Shown here: piece after piece, positions 6,862-13,537 of the stretch | How positions within the stretch are numbered: the stretch's first letter is position 1 | How the letters are laid out: each line of letters opens with the position of its first letter | Assembly (NCBI GenBank): GCA_003135575.1 | Contig: PLCG01000002.1 | Span: 35,387 to 54,831 of the forward strand | Length of the DNA stretch: 19,445 bases | Source of the DNA: Nitrososphaerota archaeon | Lineage (GTDB): Archaea; Thermoproteota; Nitrososphaeria; Nitrososphaerales; Gagatemarchaeaceae | Direction: 5' to 3' | The notes under the pieces: generated by a model | Told to the model about the DNA's origin: nothing | The model's database searches: none | The model's input: only the letters and a program-made list of their open reading frames with translations | Translations under genes and position numbers: made by a program

Positions 6862-8346
6862 TTACTGCGGGCTGAAGGTCCGCATTTCGCTTCCTTTTGC
6901 GAAATCCTTCAGGTGTCCGTATATGTATCTCACTCCTCTCCGGGCAAATGCCAAGTCATCAGCTGAACGAATCGAGATGACCTTTCTGGCCATGTACTTC
7001 GGAGTGAGGAAGACCCTGTACAAGTCTTGGGTAAGCTCTTTCACTTGTTCTCGGGTGAGGGAGCTCTTCATGACCGCTTCGCGCATATCGTACCTGTCAT
7101 AGTCTTCGGTAAGCAGCCAACCGTTCTCCTTGCACTGGTGCCACAGCATCGTCCCGGGGTAGGGAATAACTATTGTGGCTTGGAGCGTTTCTGCATAGCC
7201 TGCACTGAAGAGCTTCTTGGCAAATTCAACGGTGTTGCGAGCGTCCTCGTACGTCTCCCACGGGTAACCCATCATTATCGTTAGATGTGGATCCATACCG
7301 AACTTGGTTGCCCACTGACAGGTCTCCCAAGCCTGTTGGTTGGTCGTGCCTTTTTGAAGTCTATCAAGAGTCTTTTGGTTGGCGGACTCTAGTCCATACA
7401 AGATGAATCTGAACCCCGCCTTGCCCATCAGCCTGTAATCATCCTCTTTCAGAGCTCCGAACCTCATGTTGCAGCCTATTCTTATCTTGAAGGCCAAGTC
7501 TCTCTCGACCATCCCTTTGCAGAACTCGGTCAGCCAAGCCCCGGCGGGGAAAGTTCCCGTGTCATCGAAAATCTCGCGGATTCCATAGCGCTTGTGGAGC
7601 ATCTCGACCTCCTCAAGCAAGCTCTCAGGAGTTCTCACCTGATACTTCTTGTAAGTCATCGTCCAAGAGCAGAAGGTACATCCGCCGCCGTTCCTCCACC
7701 AGCAGTCCCTTCCTACCATCGTGTAAGTGCCAGGTTCGTACTTGAAGTTCCCGTTCTTGACGTATAGCCACCACTTGGTCAGGTCCCTGTCGATGAGCGG
7801 GAGGGTATTGACGTCGTTGTTCTGCTGGTAGACGCCGGTGTTCCTCATCGTCCCGTCTTTTTCCTTCCACCAGAAACCAGGGTCGAGCGGAGTCCCCTTC
7901 GAAATGTGATTGGCGAGCGAGAGGAGCTGAAAGTCATAGTCCCCGCCGGCAATTACGTAGTCGACGGGCGAGTTTTCGAGGGATTCCTCGGGGAAGGCTG
8001 TGACATGGTCTCCCATTAGGGCTATGGCTGTGTGCGGCCAGCGTTCCTTGAACTGCTTGATGTATCGCCAAAATGTCTTGACCGTCGGGGCCTTCGTCTC
8101 GATTGCAATCAGGTCTGGACTCTGAAAGTCCTGGCGCTTGAGGTATTCTTCCAGCGTCAATCGCTCGGCTATTGCGTCATCCCAAGTGACATCGTACCCG
8201 CTCTTGTCGAGAAGGGTGGCCGCGTATGCTGGAATGACTGGATAGATGTAGGTGGGCTCGTTGAAATACTGAAATTGTCGGTTTTGAGCAAGCAGAGGAA
8301 CTCCCTTGGCGGACTCTATCGGAGGATAAGAAATGCTGACTCTCAA
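6862..8346 (-). CDS. Cobalamin-type radical SAM protein with CX7CX2C motif
   Basis: A 494-aa protein with the layout of B12-binding radical SAM enzymes. An N-terminal Rossmann-like domain (about 1-150) shows IPAYAATLLDKSGYDV, MGDHVTAFPEESL and a GGD in place of GE near 134-136; no DxHxxG cobalamin-ligand motif is evident, so any cobalamin would bind base-off without a protein His. The radical SAM domain follows from about residue 205. Its iron-sulfur cysteines are Cys215, Cys223 and Cys226 in GRDCWWRNGGGCTFCSW, spaced CX7CX2C rather than CX3CX2C. Later, IGCNMRFG, LYGLESANQKTLDRLQKGTT and MMGYPWETYEDA match the strand motifs of the Elp3/MiaB-type barrel. The start is TTG 8346, overlapping the stop of the upstream GT2 (TTGA). 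It is last in the operon. Candidate roles are methylation, rearrangement or cross-linking of a sugar or polyprenyl/ether lipid; the reaction is not deducible. Confidence 0.88.
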   Translation of the reverse strand: MRVSISYPPIESAKGVPLLAQNRQFQYFNEPTYIYPVIPAYAATLLDKSGYDVTWDDAIAERLTLEEYLKRQDFQSPDLIAIETKAPTVKTFWRYIKQFKERWPHTAIALMGDHVTAFPEESLENSPVDYVIAGGDYDFQLLSLANHISKGTPLDPGFWWKEKDGTMRNTGVYQQNNDVNTLPLIDRDLTKWWLYVKNGNFKYEPGTYTMVGRDCWWRNGGGCTFCSWTMTYKKYQVRTPESLLEEVEMLHKRYGIREIFDDTGTFPAGAWLTEFCKGMVERDLAFKIRIGCNMRFGALKEDDYRLMGKAGFRFILYGLESANQKTLDRLQKGTTNQQAWETCQWATKFGMDPHLTIMMGYPWETYEDARNTVEFAKKLFSAGYAETLQATIVIPYPGTMLWHQCKENGWLLTEDYDRYDMREAVMKSSLTREQVKELTQDLYRVFLTPKYMARKVISIRSADDLAFARRGVRYIYGHLKDFAKGSEMRTFSPQ

Positions 8347-9290
8347 TTCGAAAGCCTTCTGGAAGCGAGTCCTTTCATGAATCCCAAACCGTAAACAAAA
8401 TGGGTCAACGGGATGGCTATTAAAGCAATGCGAGCCTTGCGAAAGGAACTTCTACTGATGACGATTACGACGAGGGTAAGGTATGTCAGGAGAAGCCCAG
8501 CGCTGATGAGGACCCCCTGTGGGAAGAAGACCGAGGCGAACAACAGAATGCAGAGAGAAGCCACCATCATCGATGGAACGAAATATCCAAATCGTCTCGA
8601 AGTCTCAGGAAACCTTTTCGCAAAAAAACCCCTATGAATGGCGTACCGGCCGATTTGGGTCAGGTAGCCTCTCCAGCTGCTCCTTCTGTGGTGGTAGACG
8701 ACGACATCAGGAGCCATCAGCTGTTTGTAGCCTAGCTTCTTGATCGCCAGACAAATCAGCGTGTCCTCTCCAGGCCAGTAGTGCTCATCCCAACCCCCAG
8801 CCTCGTCGACAACGTGACGCCAGACGATGAAATTGACAGAATGGATATCGTCAGACTCGGTGGCGCCCTTCCCAGCGTATCGAGCGGAAAGCCCTCCCAT
8901 CAGAAAGGAGCCGAGGAACTCGCCTTGCGCTTGGGCCAGTTCGCCGTCGCCTGGAGGGGTCAAGCCGGGACCGCCTACGGCCCCGACCTTATCCTGCTGC
9001 AGGTACCTTATGCCATTTCGAAGCCAGTCTTCCCTAGGGTAGGCGTCCGAGTCGATGAAAGCCAAGATTTCGCCGGTGGCTACCCTGGCACCCGCATTCC
9101 GTTTCTTTCCAGGGAATCCTGGACCCGTCGGTGAGACTATAACGCCTTCCAACTTTTCGTCGCGGTCAGGCAAGACGATGACCTCAAAGTTGTCGTAGTC
9201 CAAGGACAGGCATTGGCGCACGCATTCTTTGGTAAACTCGTCAACGGAAGTACAGGGCACCAAGACACTGACTCGAGGTGAATTCATCAC
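8343..9290 (-). CDS. GT2-family glycosyltransferase with C-terminal membrane segments
   Basis: A 315-aa GT2 enzyme. The donor domain shows VSVLVPCTS (7-15), FEVIVLPD, GKKRNAGARVATGEILAFID and the DSD metal motif at 80-82. GGWDEHYWPGEDTLICLAIK supplies the ED catalytic region, followed by YHHRRSSWRGYLTQIGRYAIHRG, a pattern common to polysaccharide GT2s. The C-terminus has two to three hydrophobic helices (about 230-300: VPSMMVASLCILLFASVFF, GVLISAGLLLTYLTLVVIV, IALIAIPLTHFVYGLGF), anchoring it to the membrane. Start is GTG 9290, with ATG as the second codon at 9287; GTG overlaps the TGA of the 86-aa gene (GTGA). Its own stop overlaps the TTG of the radical SAM gene, so the two are translationally coupled and may act on the same intermediate. 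Confidence 0.92.
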   Translation of the reverse strand: MMNSPRVSVLVPCTSVDEFTKECVRQCLSLDYDNFEVIVLPDRDEKLEGVIVSPTGPGFPGKKRNAGARVATGEILAFIDSDAYPREDWLRNGIRYLQQDKVGAVGGPGLTPPGDGELAQAQGEFLGSFLMGGLSARYAGKGATESDDIHSVNFIVWRHVVDEAGGWDEHYWPGEDTLICLAIKKLGYKQLMAPDVVVYHHRRSSWRGYLTQIGRYAIHRGFFAKRFPETSRRFGYFVPSMMVASLCILLFASVFFPQGVLISAGLLLTYLTLVVIVISRSSFRKARIALIAIPLTHFVYGLGFMKGLASRRLSN

Positions 9291-9547
9291 CCCACGCTCG
9301 TGTAAAGCTGCTGCAACCTGTGACGAAGCTGACCAATCTTCCGACTCTCATATGTCCTCGCGAAGACGGACAATCGTAAATCGAAGTCCTTTGCTTGGCG
9401 CTCAACCACCTCTCTAGCGGTCCCCTTAGTGCCGAACTTCAAGAACCTCTGGACCTGAAGAACTAGGTCCTTATACCGCATGAGCTCTTGTTTAGAGACC
9501 TTCGATTCGTTGATCAATTCGTTTTTCGACGCCACTTGATTGCTCAA
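9287..9547 (-). CDS. Small helical protein of unknown function (86 aa)
   Basis: An 86-aa ORF between two GT2 genes, sharing a GTGA overlap with the downstream GT2. It is highly charged and predicted mainly helical: SKQELMRYKDLVLQVQRFL, then KGTAREVVERQAKDFDLRL and SRKIGQLRHRLQQLY. No signal peptide or membrane segment is visible. The segment RFLxxGxKGTAREVVERQAxxF faintly recalls the C-terminal cytosolic DUF4129-like helix bundle, but I would not assign it. The start is TTG 9547; the frame stays open upstream without an ATG, GTG or TTG back to the preceding GT2, and this TTG overlaps the TGA of a 25-codon micro-ORF. Coupling on both sides supports it being translated. It may be an accessory subunit for one of the flanking glycosyltransferases. 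Confidence 0.65.
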   Translation of the reverse strand: MSNQVASKNELINESKVSKQELMRYKDLVLQVQRFLKFGTKGTAREVVERQAKDFDLRLSVFARTYESRKIGQLRHRLQQLYTSVG

Positions 9548-9621
9548 GCTATCGACTCCACTCTCGACGAGCTTGGAATTTGAACTGGCTGAAGGATTCG
9601 CGCTGCCTGGATAACAATCAT
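9544..9621 (-). CDS. Possible 25-codon coupled micro-ORF
   Basis: ATG 9621 overlaps the TGA of the upstream GT2 (ATGA). The frame runs 25 codons (MIVIQAARILQPVQIPSSSR and five more residues) to a TGA at 9544-9546, which overlaps the TTG of the 86-aa gene (TTGA). Overlaps at both ends fit re-initiation through the 70-base spacer. It may simply be a relay that keeps ribosomes on the transcript, the remnant of a longer gene, or chance. The peptide resembles nothing I know. Confidence 0.3.
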   Translation of the reverse strand: MIVIQAARILQPVQIPSSSRVESIA

Positions 9622-10406
9622 ATTGGGATGACCGGCTTATACTCGAGCTTTGGATTGGCGAGGTTCCTCTGATACCATCGGAGAACGCGAAGACGATAGA
9701 CTATGCCAAGCAAGTCTACGAACATATACATTATGGCCTTCTTGCTGAACTGCGATGTTTGAGCAATCCTGACCGGAGATTCTGCGACTTTGAGTCCGAG
9801 GAGTTGCGCCACGGCGAGGATTTCAACGTCGTATGCATATCGCTTCACTGATATCACGTTCAGAATCCGTCGGAAATGTTCTCCACGCATTGCCTTGAAT
9901 CCGGTTTGGGAGTCAGCCAGCTTGATTCCCGTTGTAAGTCTGACGACCTTGTTGAATGAGACGCTCAGGAATTTCCGCATGATGGGAGCGTGGTATGATG
10001 ATTGAGGATGTCTTTTCGAGGCTATGCAGATGTCGAAACGGTTGAGTATGGCGACGTATTCCTTCAAAGACGAGGGGTCGATCTCCATGTCTCCGTCTAT
10101 AACGACGACGGCGTCTCCTCTGACGAACTGAGAAGCTAACCTAACCGCAGATCCCTTTCCCCTGTTGACAGATGATCTCAGAGCCACGACCGAGTCATTC
10201 GCACGGGCGATCGATTTGACGACTTCGTTGGTATCATCGCTCGACCCGTCATCCACTACAACAATCTCGTATGTCTCTGCGGCTTGGGATGCTACCTCGC
10301 ACAATCGCGCGACAACTCGTCGAATGGAATCGGCCTCGTTGTACGCTGGTATAACGACTGACAAATCGACCCTCCCCCCGTTCCTCGGCGACACAGGAAT
10401 CATCAA
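9618..10406 (-). CDS. GT2 polyprenyl-phosphate glycosyltransferase, DPG/DPM synthase-like
   Basis: A 262-aa GT2 enzyme of the dolichol-phosphate glucosyl/mannosyltransferase type, which transfers a hexose from an NDP-sugar to polyprenyl phosphate. Motifs: LSVVIPAYNEADSIRRVV (15-32), VVVDDGSSDDT (49-59), SSVNRGKGSAVRLA (78-91) and VVIDGDMEIDP with DGD at 104-106. The N-R-G-K-G-x-A-V-R segment is characteristic of the ALG5/DPG group. DSQTGFKAMRGEHF matches the family's D-x-Q-x-G-F-K element. No C-terminal transmembrane helix is evident, unlike the GT2 at 15204-16085. The start is TTG 10406 or ATG 10403; either overlaps the stop of the upstream epimerase (TTGATGA). Likely supplies a lipid-linked monosaccharide for glycan assembly. 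Confidence 0.88.
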   Translation of the reverse strand: MMIPVSPRNGGRVDLSVVIPAYNEADSIRRVVARLCEVASQAAETYEIVVVDDGSSDDTNEVVKSIARANDSVVALRSSVNRGKGSAVRLASQFVRGDAVVVIDGDMEIDPSSLKEYVAILNRFDICIASKRHPQSSYHAPIMRKFLSVSFNKVVRLTTGIKLADSQTGFKAMRGEHFRRILNVISVKRYAYDVEILAVAQLLGLKVAESPVRIAQTSQFSKKAIMYMFVDLLGIVYRLRVLRWYQRNLANPKLEYKPVIPI

Positions 10407-11401
10407 GCTCCGTAGGCCCTCCTGAAGTAGAAAATGGTACTTGCTAGACCTTCGTCCAGGCTAGTTCGGGGTCGCCATCCGAGCTTGCGAGTCCTCGAAA
10501 GGTCCGGACATCTCCTCCGTGGGTCGTCCTCTCGAGCCTCCACATGCTTGATGCCTGACTTGCTGCGGCTGATCCCTTTGACTTTTTCAGCGAGTCTAGC
10601 GATGGTTATCTCGTCAGGGCTTCCGATGTTGAAGGTCTCTCCGTCTTTGCCCCGAGGCGACGCGACAAGCATGAGTCCTCTTACAGTGTCGGTCACGTAG
10701 CAGAAGCTTCGCGTCTGCGTTCCGCTACCTTGGATTGTGAGAGGCTCGTTCCTTATCGCCTGAAGTATGAATCTCGGAACGACGCGCGCGTAGATACCAT
10801 CTGAACGAATTCGAGGCCCATAAGAGTTGAAGATTCTGGGGATGCGGACGTGAACTCCGTGCTGCCTGAAATACGCCATACAAACGGCTTCTCCGAACCG
10901 CTTACCCTCATCGTAACAAGACCTTATCCCCACCGAGCTGACATAACCATAGTAAGACTCGGGCGTGGGAACGACAGCAGCGTTTCCGTACACCTCTGAT
11001 GTCGAAGCGTATACGACTACCGCATCAGACTTCCGGGCAAGCTCGAGCATCCGCACCGTCCCCTCGGAGTTGGCCCTCAGGGTCTCGATTGGGTGTATTT
11101 GGTACTCCTCAGGCGATGCCCTGCTTGACATGTGGAAAATGTAGTTGTAACCACCGGGTAGTCTCGCAGTTGTGACGTCGGCGCGAGTGATTTGGATTGC
11201 CTTTCTGAAACTGGACACGTTCTGAATCTGGCCGGTCGAGAAGTTGTCCAGGCAGTGCACTGTGGCGCCGCAAGCTGCAAGGACTTCGCAAAGCCAGCTC
11301 CCAAGGAAGCCAGCTCCGCCTGTGACTAGGATTCTTGTCTCGGCAAATGTAGACCTGAAATCATCAGCCATGTTCCCGACGGTGTCAGCCTGCCCTTTCA
11401 A
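10403..11401 (-). CDS. UDP-glucuronate decarboxylase-like NAD-dependent epimerase/dehydratase
   Basis: A 332-aa extended SDR. The NAD site is VTGGAGFLGSWL (GGxGFLG, 28-34), with DNFSTG at 52-57. The active site is YASTSEVYGN (131-140) and Tyr163/Lys167 inside SCYDEGKR. The segment YYGYVSSVGIRSCYDEGKRF closely follows the G-P-R-S-C-Y-D-E-G-K-R hallmark of UDP-xylose synthase (UXS). RIFNSYGPRIRSDGIYARVV and GSGTQTRSFCYVTDTVRGL also fit UXS. The expected reaction is decarboxylation of UDP-glucuronate to UDP-xylose in the cytoplasm. UXS and related 4,6-dehydratases share much of this, so the exact product is inferred. No UDP-glucose dehydrogenase is in the window. Start is TTG 11401, overlapping the stop of the uridylyltransferase (TTGA); the ten residues before ATG 11371 are not part of the fold, so 11371 is an alternative. 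Confidence 0.85.
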   Translation of the reverse strand: MKGQADTVGNMADDFRSTFAETRILVTGGAGFLGSWLCEVLAACGATVHCLDNFSTGQIQNVSSFRKAIQITRADVTTARLPGGYNYIFHMSSRASPEEYQIHPIETLRANSEGTVRMLELARKSDAVVVYASTSEVYGNAAVVPTPESYYGYVSSVGIRSCYDEGKRFGEAVCMAYFRQHGVHVRIPRIFNSYGPRIRSDGIYARVVPRFILQAIRNEPLTIQGSGTQTRSFCYVTDTVRGLMLVASPRGKDGETFNIGSPDEITIARLAEKVKGISRSKSGIKHVEAREDDPRRRCPDLSRTRKLGWRPRTSLDEGLASTIFYFRRAYGA

Positions 11402-12258
11402 CTGGGCTTGGTCCCCATGTACTTGCTTGAAAGCTGGAGAGCTTCCATCAATGTCTCGGGACTCCCGATGTCAAGTCTCAGCTCTTTGTCCCGAAGCTTC
11501 ACCCCCATCACTTTTCCAGAGAGGCAAAGACTTTGGATTGCGTCGGTGAGCTGAAGCTCCCCGCTCTTTCCCGGTTTCGATGACGAAAGCGCACTGAAGA
11601 TTGTCTCCTTGAAGATGTAGACGGGCATTATCGCAGTCTTCGTCTTTGGCTTGTGAGGCTTCTCTTCCGCGGCCTTTATTTGCATGACTCCTTTACCGAC
11701 CTCCACACCGACGACTACTCCGTATTGTCGCGGATCTGGCACGTCCTGTAGGAGTATCGTGGCGTCAGCTGCATAGCGCGAGTTGACAGCGACTAGTCTC
11801 GACAGGTGGTCGCTTGAGAGGATGAAGGTGTCTCCCGCGTGCACAAGGAAGCTGCCATTGATGTATGGCTTTGCCCGCAACACGGCGTCTCCGAAACCAA
11901 GGGGCTCGGGCTGGGAGATGAAGACGATGTTGGAGGCCTTGAGCTTCTCATAGTACTCCACCAGACCGTTGCTCCCTTTTCCCTTTTTCGAAAGGAACTC
12001 TAGGAAACCTTGATCTGGCGTGAAGTGGTCCTGAATCGCGCGTTTGCCTCTACCCACCACGACGAGGAAATCTCGGACGCCCTCGTCGTAAAGCTGTTCG
12101 TAGATCGCCTGGATAATCGGCTTTACCAGAACTGAGTTCCCAGAGTCGCCGCGAGCGATGATAGGAGACATCTCCTTCGGTATCTCCTTTGAGAATGGAA
12201 GCAGCCTTGTTCCTACGCCTCCAGCAGTCAAAACCGCCTTAAAGTCCTTCAAGCTCAA
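11398..12258 (-). CDS. galU: UTP--glucose-1-phosphate uridylyltransferase (GalU-type)
   Basis: A 286-aa nucleotidyltransferase making UDP-glucose from UTP and glucose-1-phosphate. The signature is LTAGGVGTRLLPFSKEIPKEMSPI (10-33); the last part, S-K-E-I-P-K-E-M, is the GalU form and distinguishes it from RmlA-type thymidylyltransferases. FISQPEPLGFGDAVLRA, VHAGDTFIL, AAEEKP and SGELQLTDAI follow in the family order. The usual Arg-Phe after GT is Arg-Leu here, a mild change. The start is TTG 12258, with GGTGG about seven bases upstream on the coding strand; a second TTG two codons on is possible. It follows the GT4 after a 123-base gap and leads the run of overlapping genes down to the radical SAM gene. 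Its product feeds UDP-glucose, and through an external dehydrogenase UDP-glucuronate, to the epimerase next to it. Confidence 0.92.
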   Translation of the reverse strand: MSLKDFKAVLTAGGVGTRLLPFSKEIPKEMSPIIARGDSGNSVLVKPIIQAIYEQLYDEGVRDFLVVVGRGKRAIQDHFTPDQGFLEFLSKKGKGSNGLVEYYEKLKASNIVFISQPEPLGFGDAVLRAKPYINGSFLVHAGDTFILSSDHLSRLVAVNSRYAADATILLQDVPDPRQYGVVVGVEVGKGVMQIKAAEEKPHKPKTKTAIMPVYIFKETIFSALSSSKPGKSGELQLTDAIQSLCLSGKVMGVKLRDKELRLDIGSPETLMEALQLSSKYMGTKPS

Positions 12259-12381
12259 AGAACGCCACCACTGGATTTCAGGTTCAACGGACGCGCTGCC
12301 AAGGGATGGTTCTCAATGGACTGGACACCGCGCACAAGAGCCGAGTTCGCGTGATGTTATTATGCGTTCTTTCCCAATCGT
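12259..12381 (-). promoter_or_regulatory. Spacer before galU with weak TATA-like element
   Basis: This is the longest gap inside the central operon (123 bases). On the minus strand it has CATAATAA (12357-12364), which could place a start site near 12334 and leave a leader of about 75 bases before galU, so an internal promoter is possible. GGTGG just before TTG 12258 is a plausible ribosome-binding site. No reading frame of note is present. Confidence 0.25.
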
Positions 12382-12397
12382 CTATGAATCGACGATT
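12376..12397. other. Inverted repeat across the GT4 stop codon
   Basis: AATCGTC (12376-12382), 8-base loop, GACGATT (12391-12397): a perfect 7-bp stem covering the end of the GT4 coding region, including its TAG (12382-12384). In the minus-strand transcript it would form a hairpin just before the spacer ahead of galU. No T tract follows. It could affect RNA processing or partial termination; function is not shown. Confidence 0.35.
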
Positions 12398-13530
12398 GCT
12401 TCACGATAGACATCTTCGACCAACTTCACTGTCGCCGACCAATCATGCCCCTCTGCGTATGCGCGGCCCCGCCTTCCCAGCTCATTCCTCAGCCGATGGT
12501 CGCCACCTAGCTTCACGATAGCGTCAGCAAGTGGTTCGGGCATTACAGGGTCAACCAGGAGCCCAGTCTCTCCGTGACGAATAACGTCTGTTACCCCACC
12601 GACTCTTGAGCCTATCACCGGCTTGCCCGACGCCATGGCCTCCAACAGAACTAGGCCGAATCCTTCTGACCTGTCCTTGCTCGGGAGGACTGCGAAGTCA
12701 CAGGCCGCGTAGTAATGCGGTAGAAGGTCGCCGCTGACTTGGCCTGCGAAAATCACTTTATCCTCGAGCGACGCGGCTGAGACTTGCCTCTTGAAGGATG
12801 GTAGGAGGGAGCCACGACCGACCACGAGCAGTCTCAGGTCTGAATTCGTAGACGCAGCGACTCTGAAAGCCGCGATGAGTTGATCGACGCCCTTGTATGC
12901 GTGCCATTGAGTCAGCGCGCCGACGAAAAGCACTACCGTCCTGCCTTCGAGACCGTGCCTCGCCCTCACCTCATCTCCGCTTACAAGCGGGCTGAATCTG
13001 GATGTGTCGACTCCGTTCGGCACGACACGAACCTTCCCCGGATATCTTCTCAAGGTGTAGGAGGTTCTTGCATAGACGCTTGTCGTGGCGATTATCCTGT
13101 CATAGTACCGAAGATAAGCCGGAGAGAACAGGCTGTGAGCACGCACCAACAAACCGGCGGCCGAGGTCACATATGGGAGGTCGTTATGCCACGTCAAGAC
13201 GGCAGGTATCCCCTTCGCTCTGCTGAACCACGAGAAGAGGGCTGAAAGATACGGGCTCGGGAAGTTGCAATGGACAATGTCGTAGTCTTCCACGAACAGG
13301 TTGAGCGGCGAGACCGCGATGGGCGTGCCATATAGTCGAAGGGGTGCGCGCATCCGCCTAACCCGAACACCTTCCTCTGTCGATTCTCCTGGAAGTAGGG
13401 GGTCGCATGCGCAGTAGACGGTTACCTCATGGCCATTCCTGACAAGGCCCCTGGCCAAGTTGCTCGTGTAGGTCTCTGCTCCGCCAATCCACGGAGGATA
13501 GAAGCTATTGACCAGACATATCCTCATCAA
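12382..13530 (-). CDS. GT4-family glycosyltransferase
   Basis: A 382-aa GT-B enzyme with both halves complete. The N-terminal domain has ICLVNSFYPPWIGGAETYTS (4-23), the classic GT4 opening. It continues with YDIVHCNFPSPY and LTWHNDLPY. VVPNGVDTSRFSP marks the domain linker. The donor domain has VVLFVGALTQWHAYKGVDQLI, LVVGRG and the E-X7-E motif SEGFGLVLLEAMASGKPVIG with Glu289 and Glu297, then GETGLLVDP. It should retain anomeric configuration and act on the cytoplasmic side. The start is TTG 13530 or the following ATG 13527; AGGTG lies 4-8 bases upstream of these, just after the flippase stop, 7 bases away. The gene sits between flippase and galU, consistent with one glycan pathway. Confidence 0.93.
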   Translation of the reverse strand: MMRICLVNSFYPPWIGGAETYTSNLARGLVRNGHEVTVYCACDPLLPGESTEEGVRVRRMRAPLRLYGTPIAVSPLNLFVEDYDIVHCNFPSPYLSALFSWFSRAKGIPAVLTWHNDLPYVTSAAGLLVRAHSLFSPAYLRYYDRIIATTSVYARTSYTLRRYPGKVRVVPNGVDTSRFSPLVSGDEVRARHGLEGRTVVLFVGALTQWHAYKGVDQLIAAFRVAASTNSDLRLLVVGRGSLLPSFKRQVSAASLEDKVIFAGQVSGDLLPHYYAACDFAVLPSKDRSEGFGLVLLEAMASGKPVIGSRVGGVTDVIRHGETGLLVDPVMPEPLADAIVKLGGDHRLRNELGRRGRAYAEGHDWSATVKLVEDVYREAIVDS

Positions 13531-13537
13531 ATGACAC

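Noticed and set aside
8781..9134. Plus-strand open frame of 117 codons
   Set aside because: Lies antisense to the well-supported GT2 at 8343-9290 and mirrors its codons; no motif.
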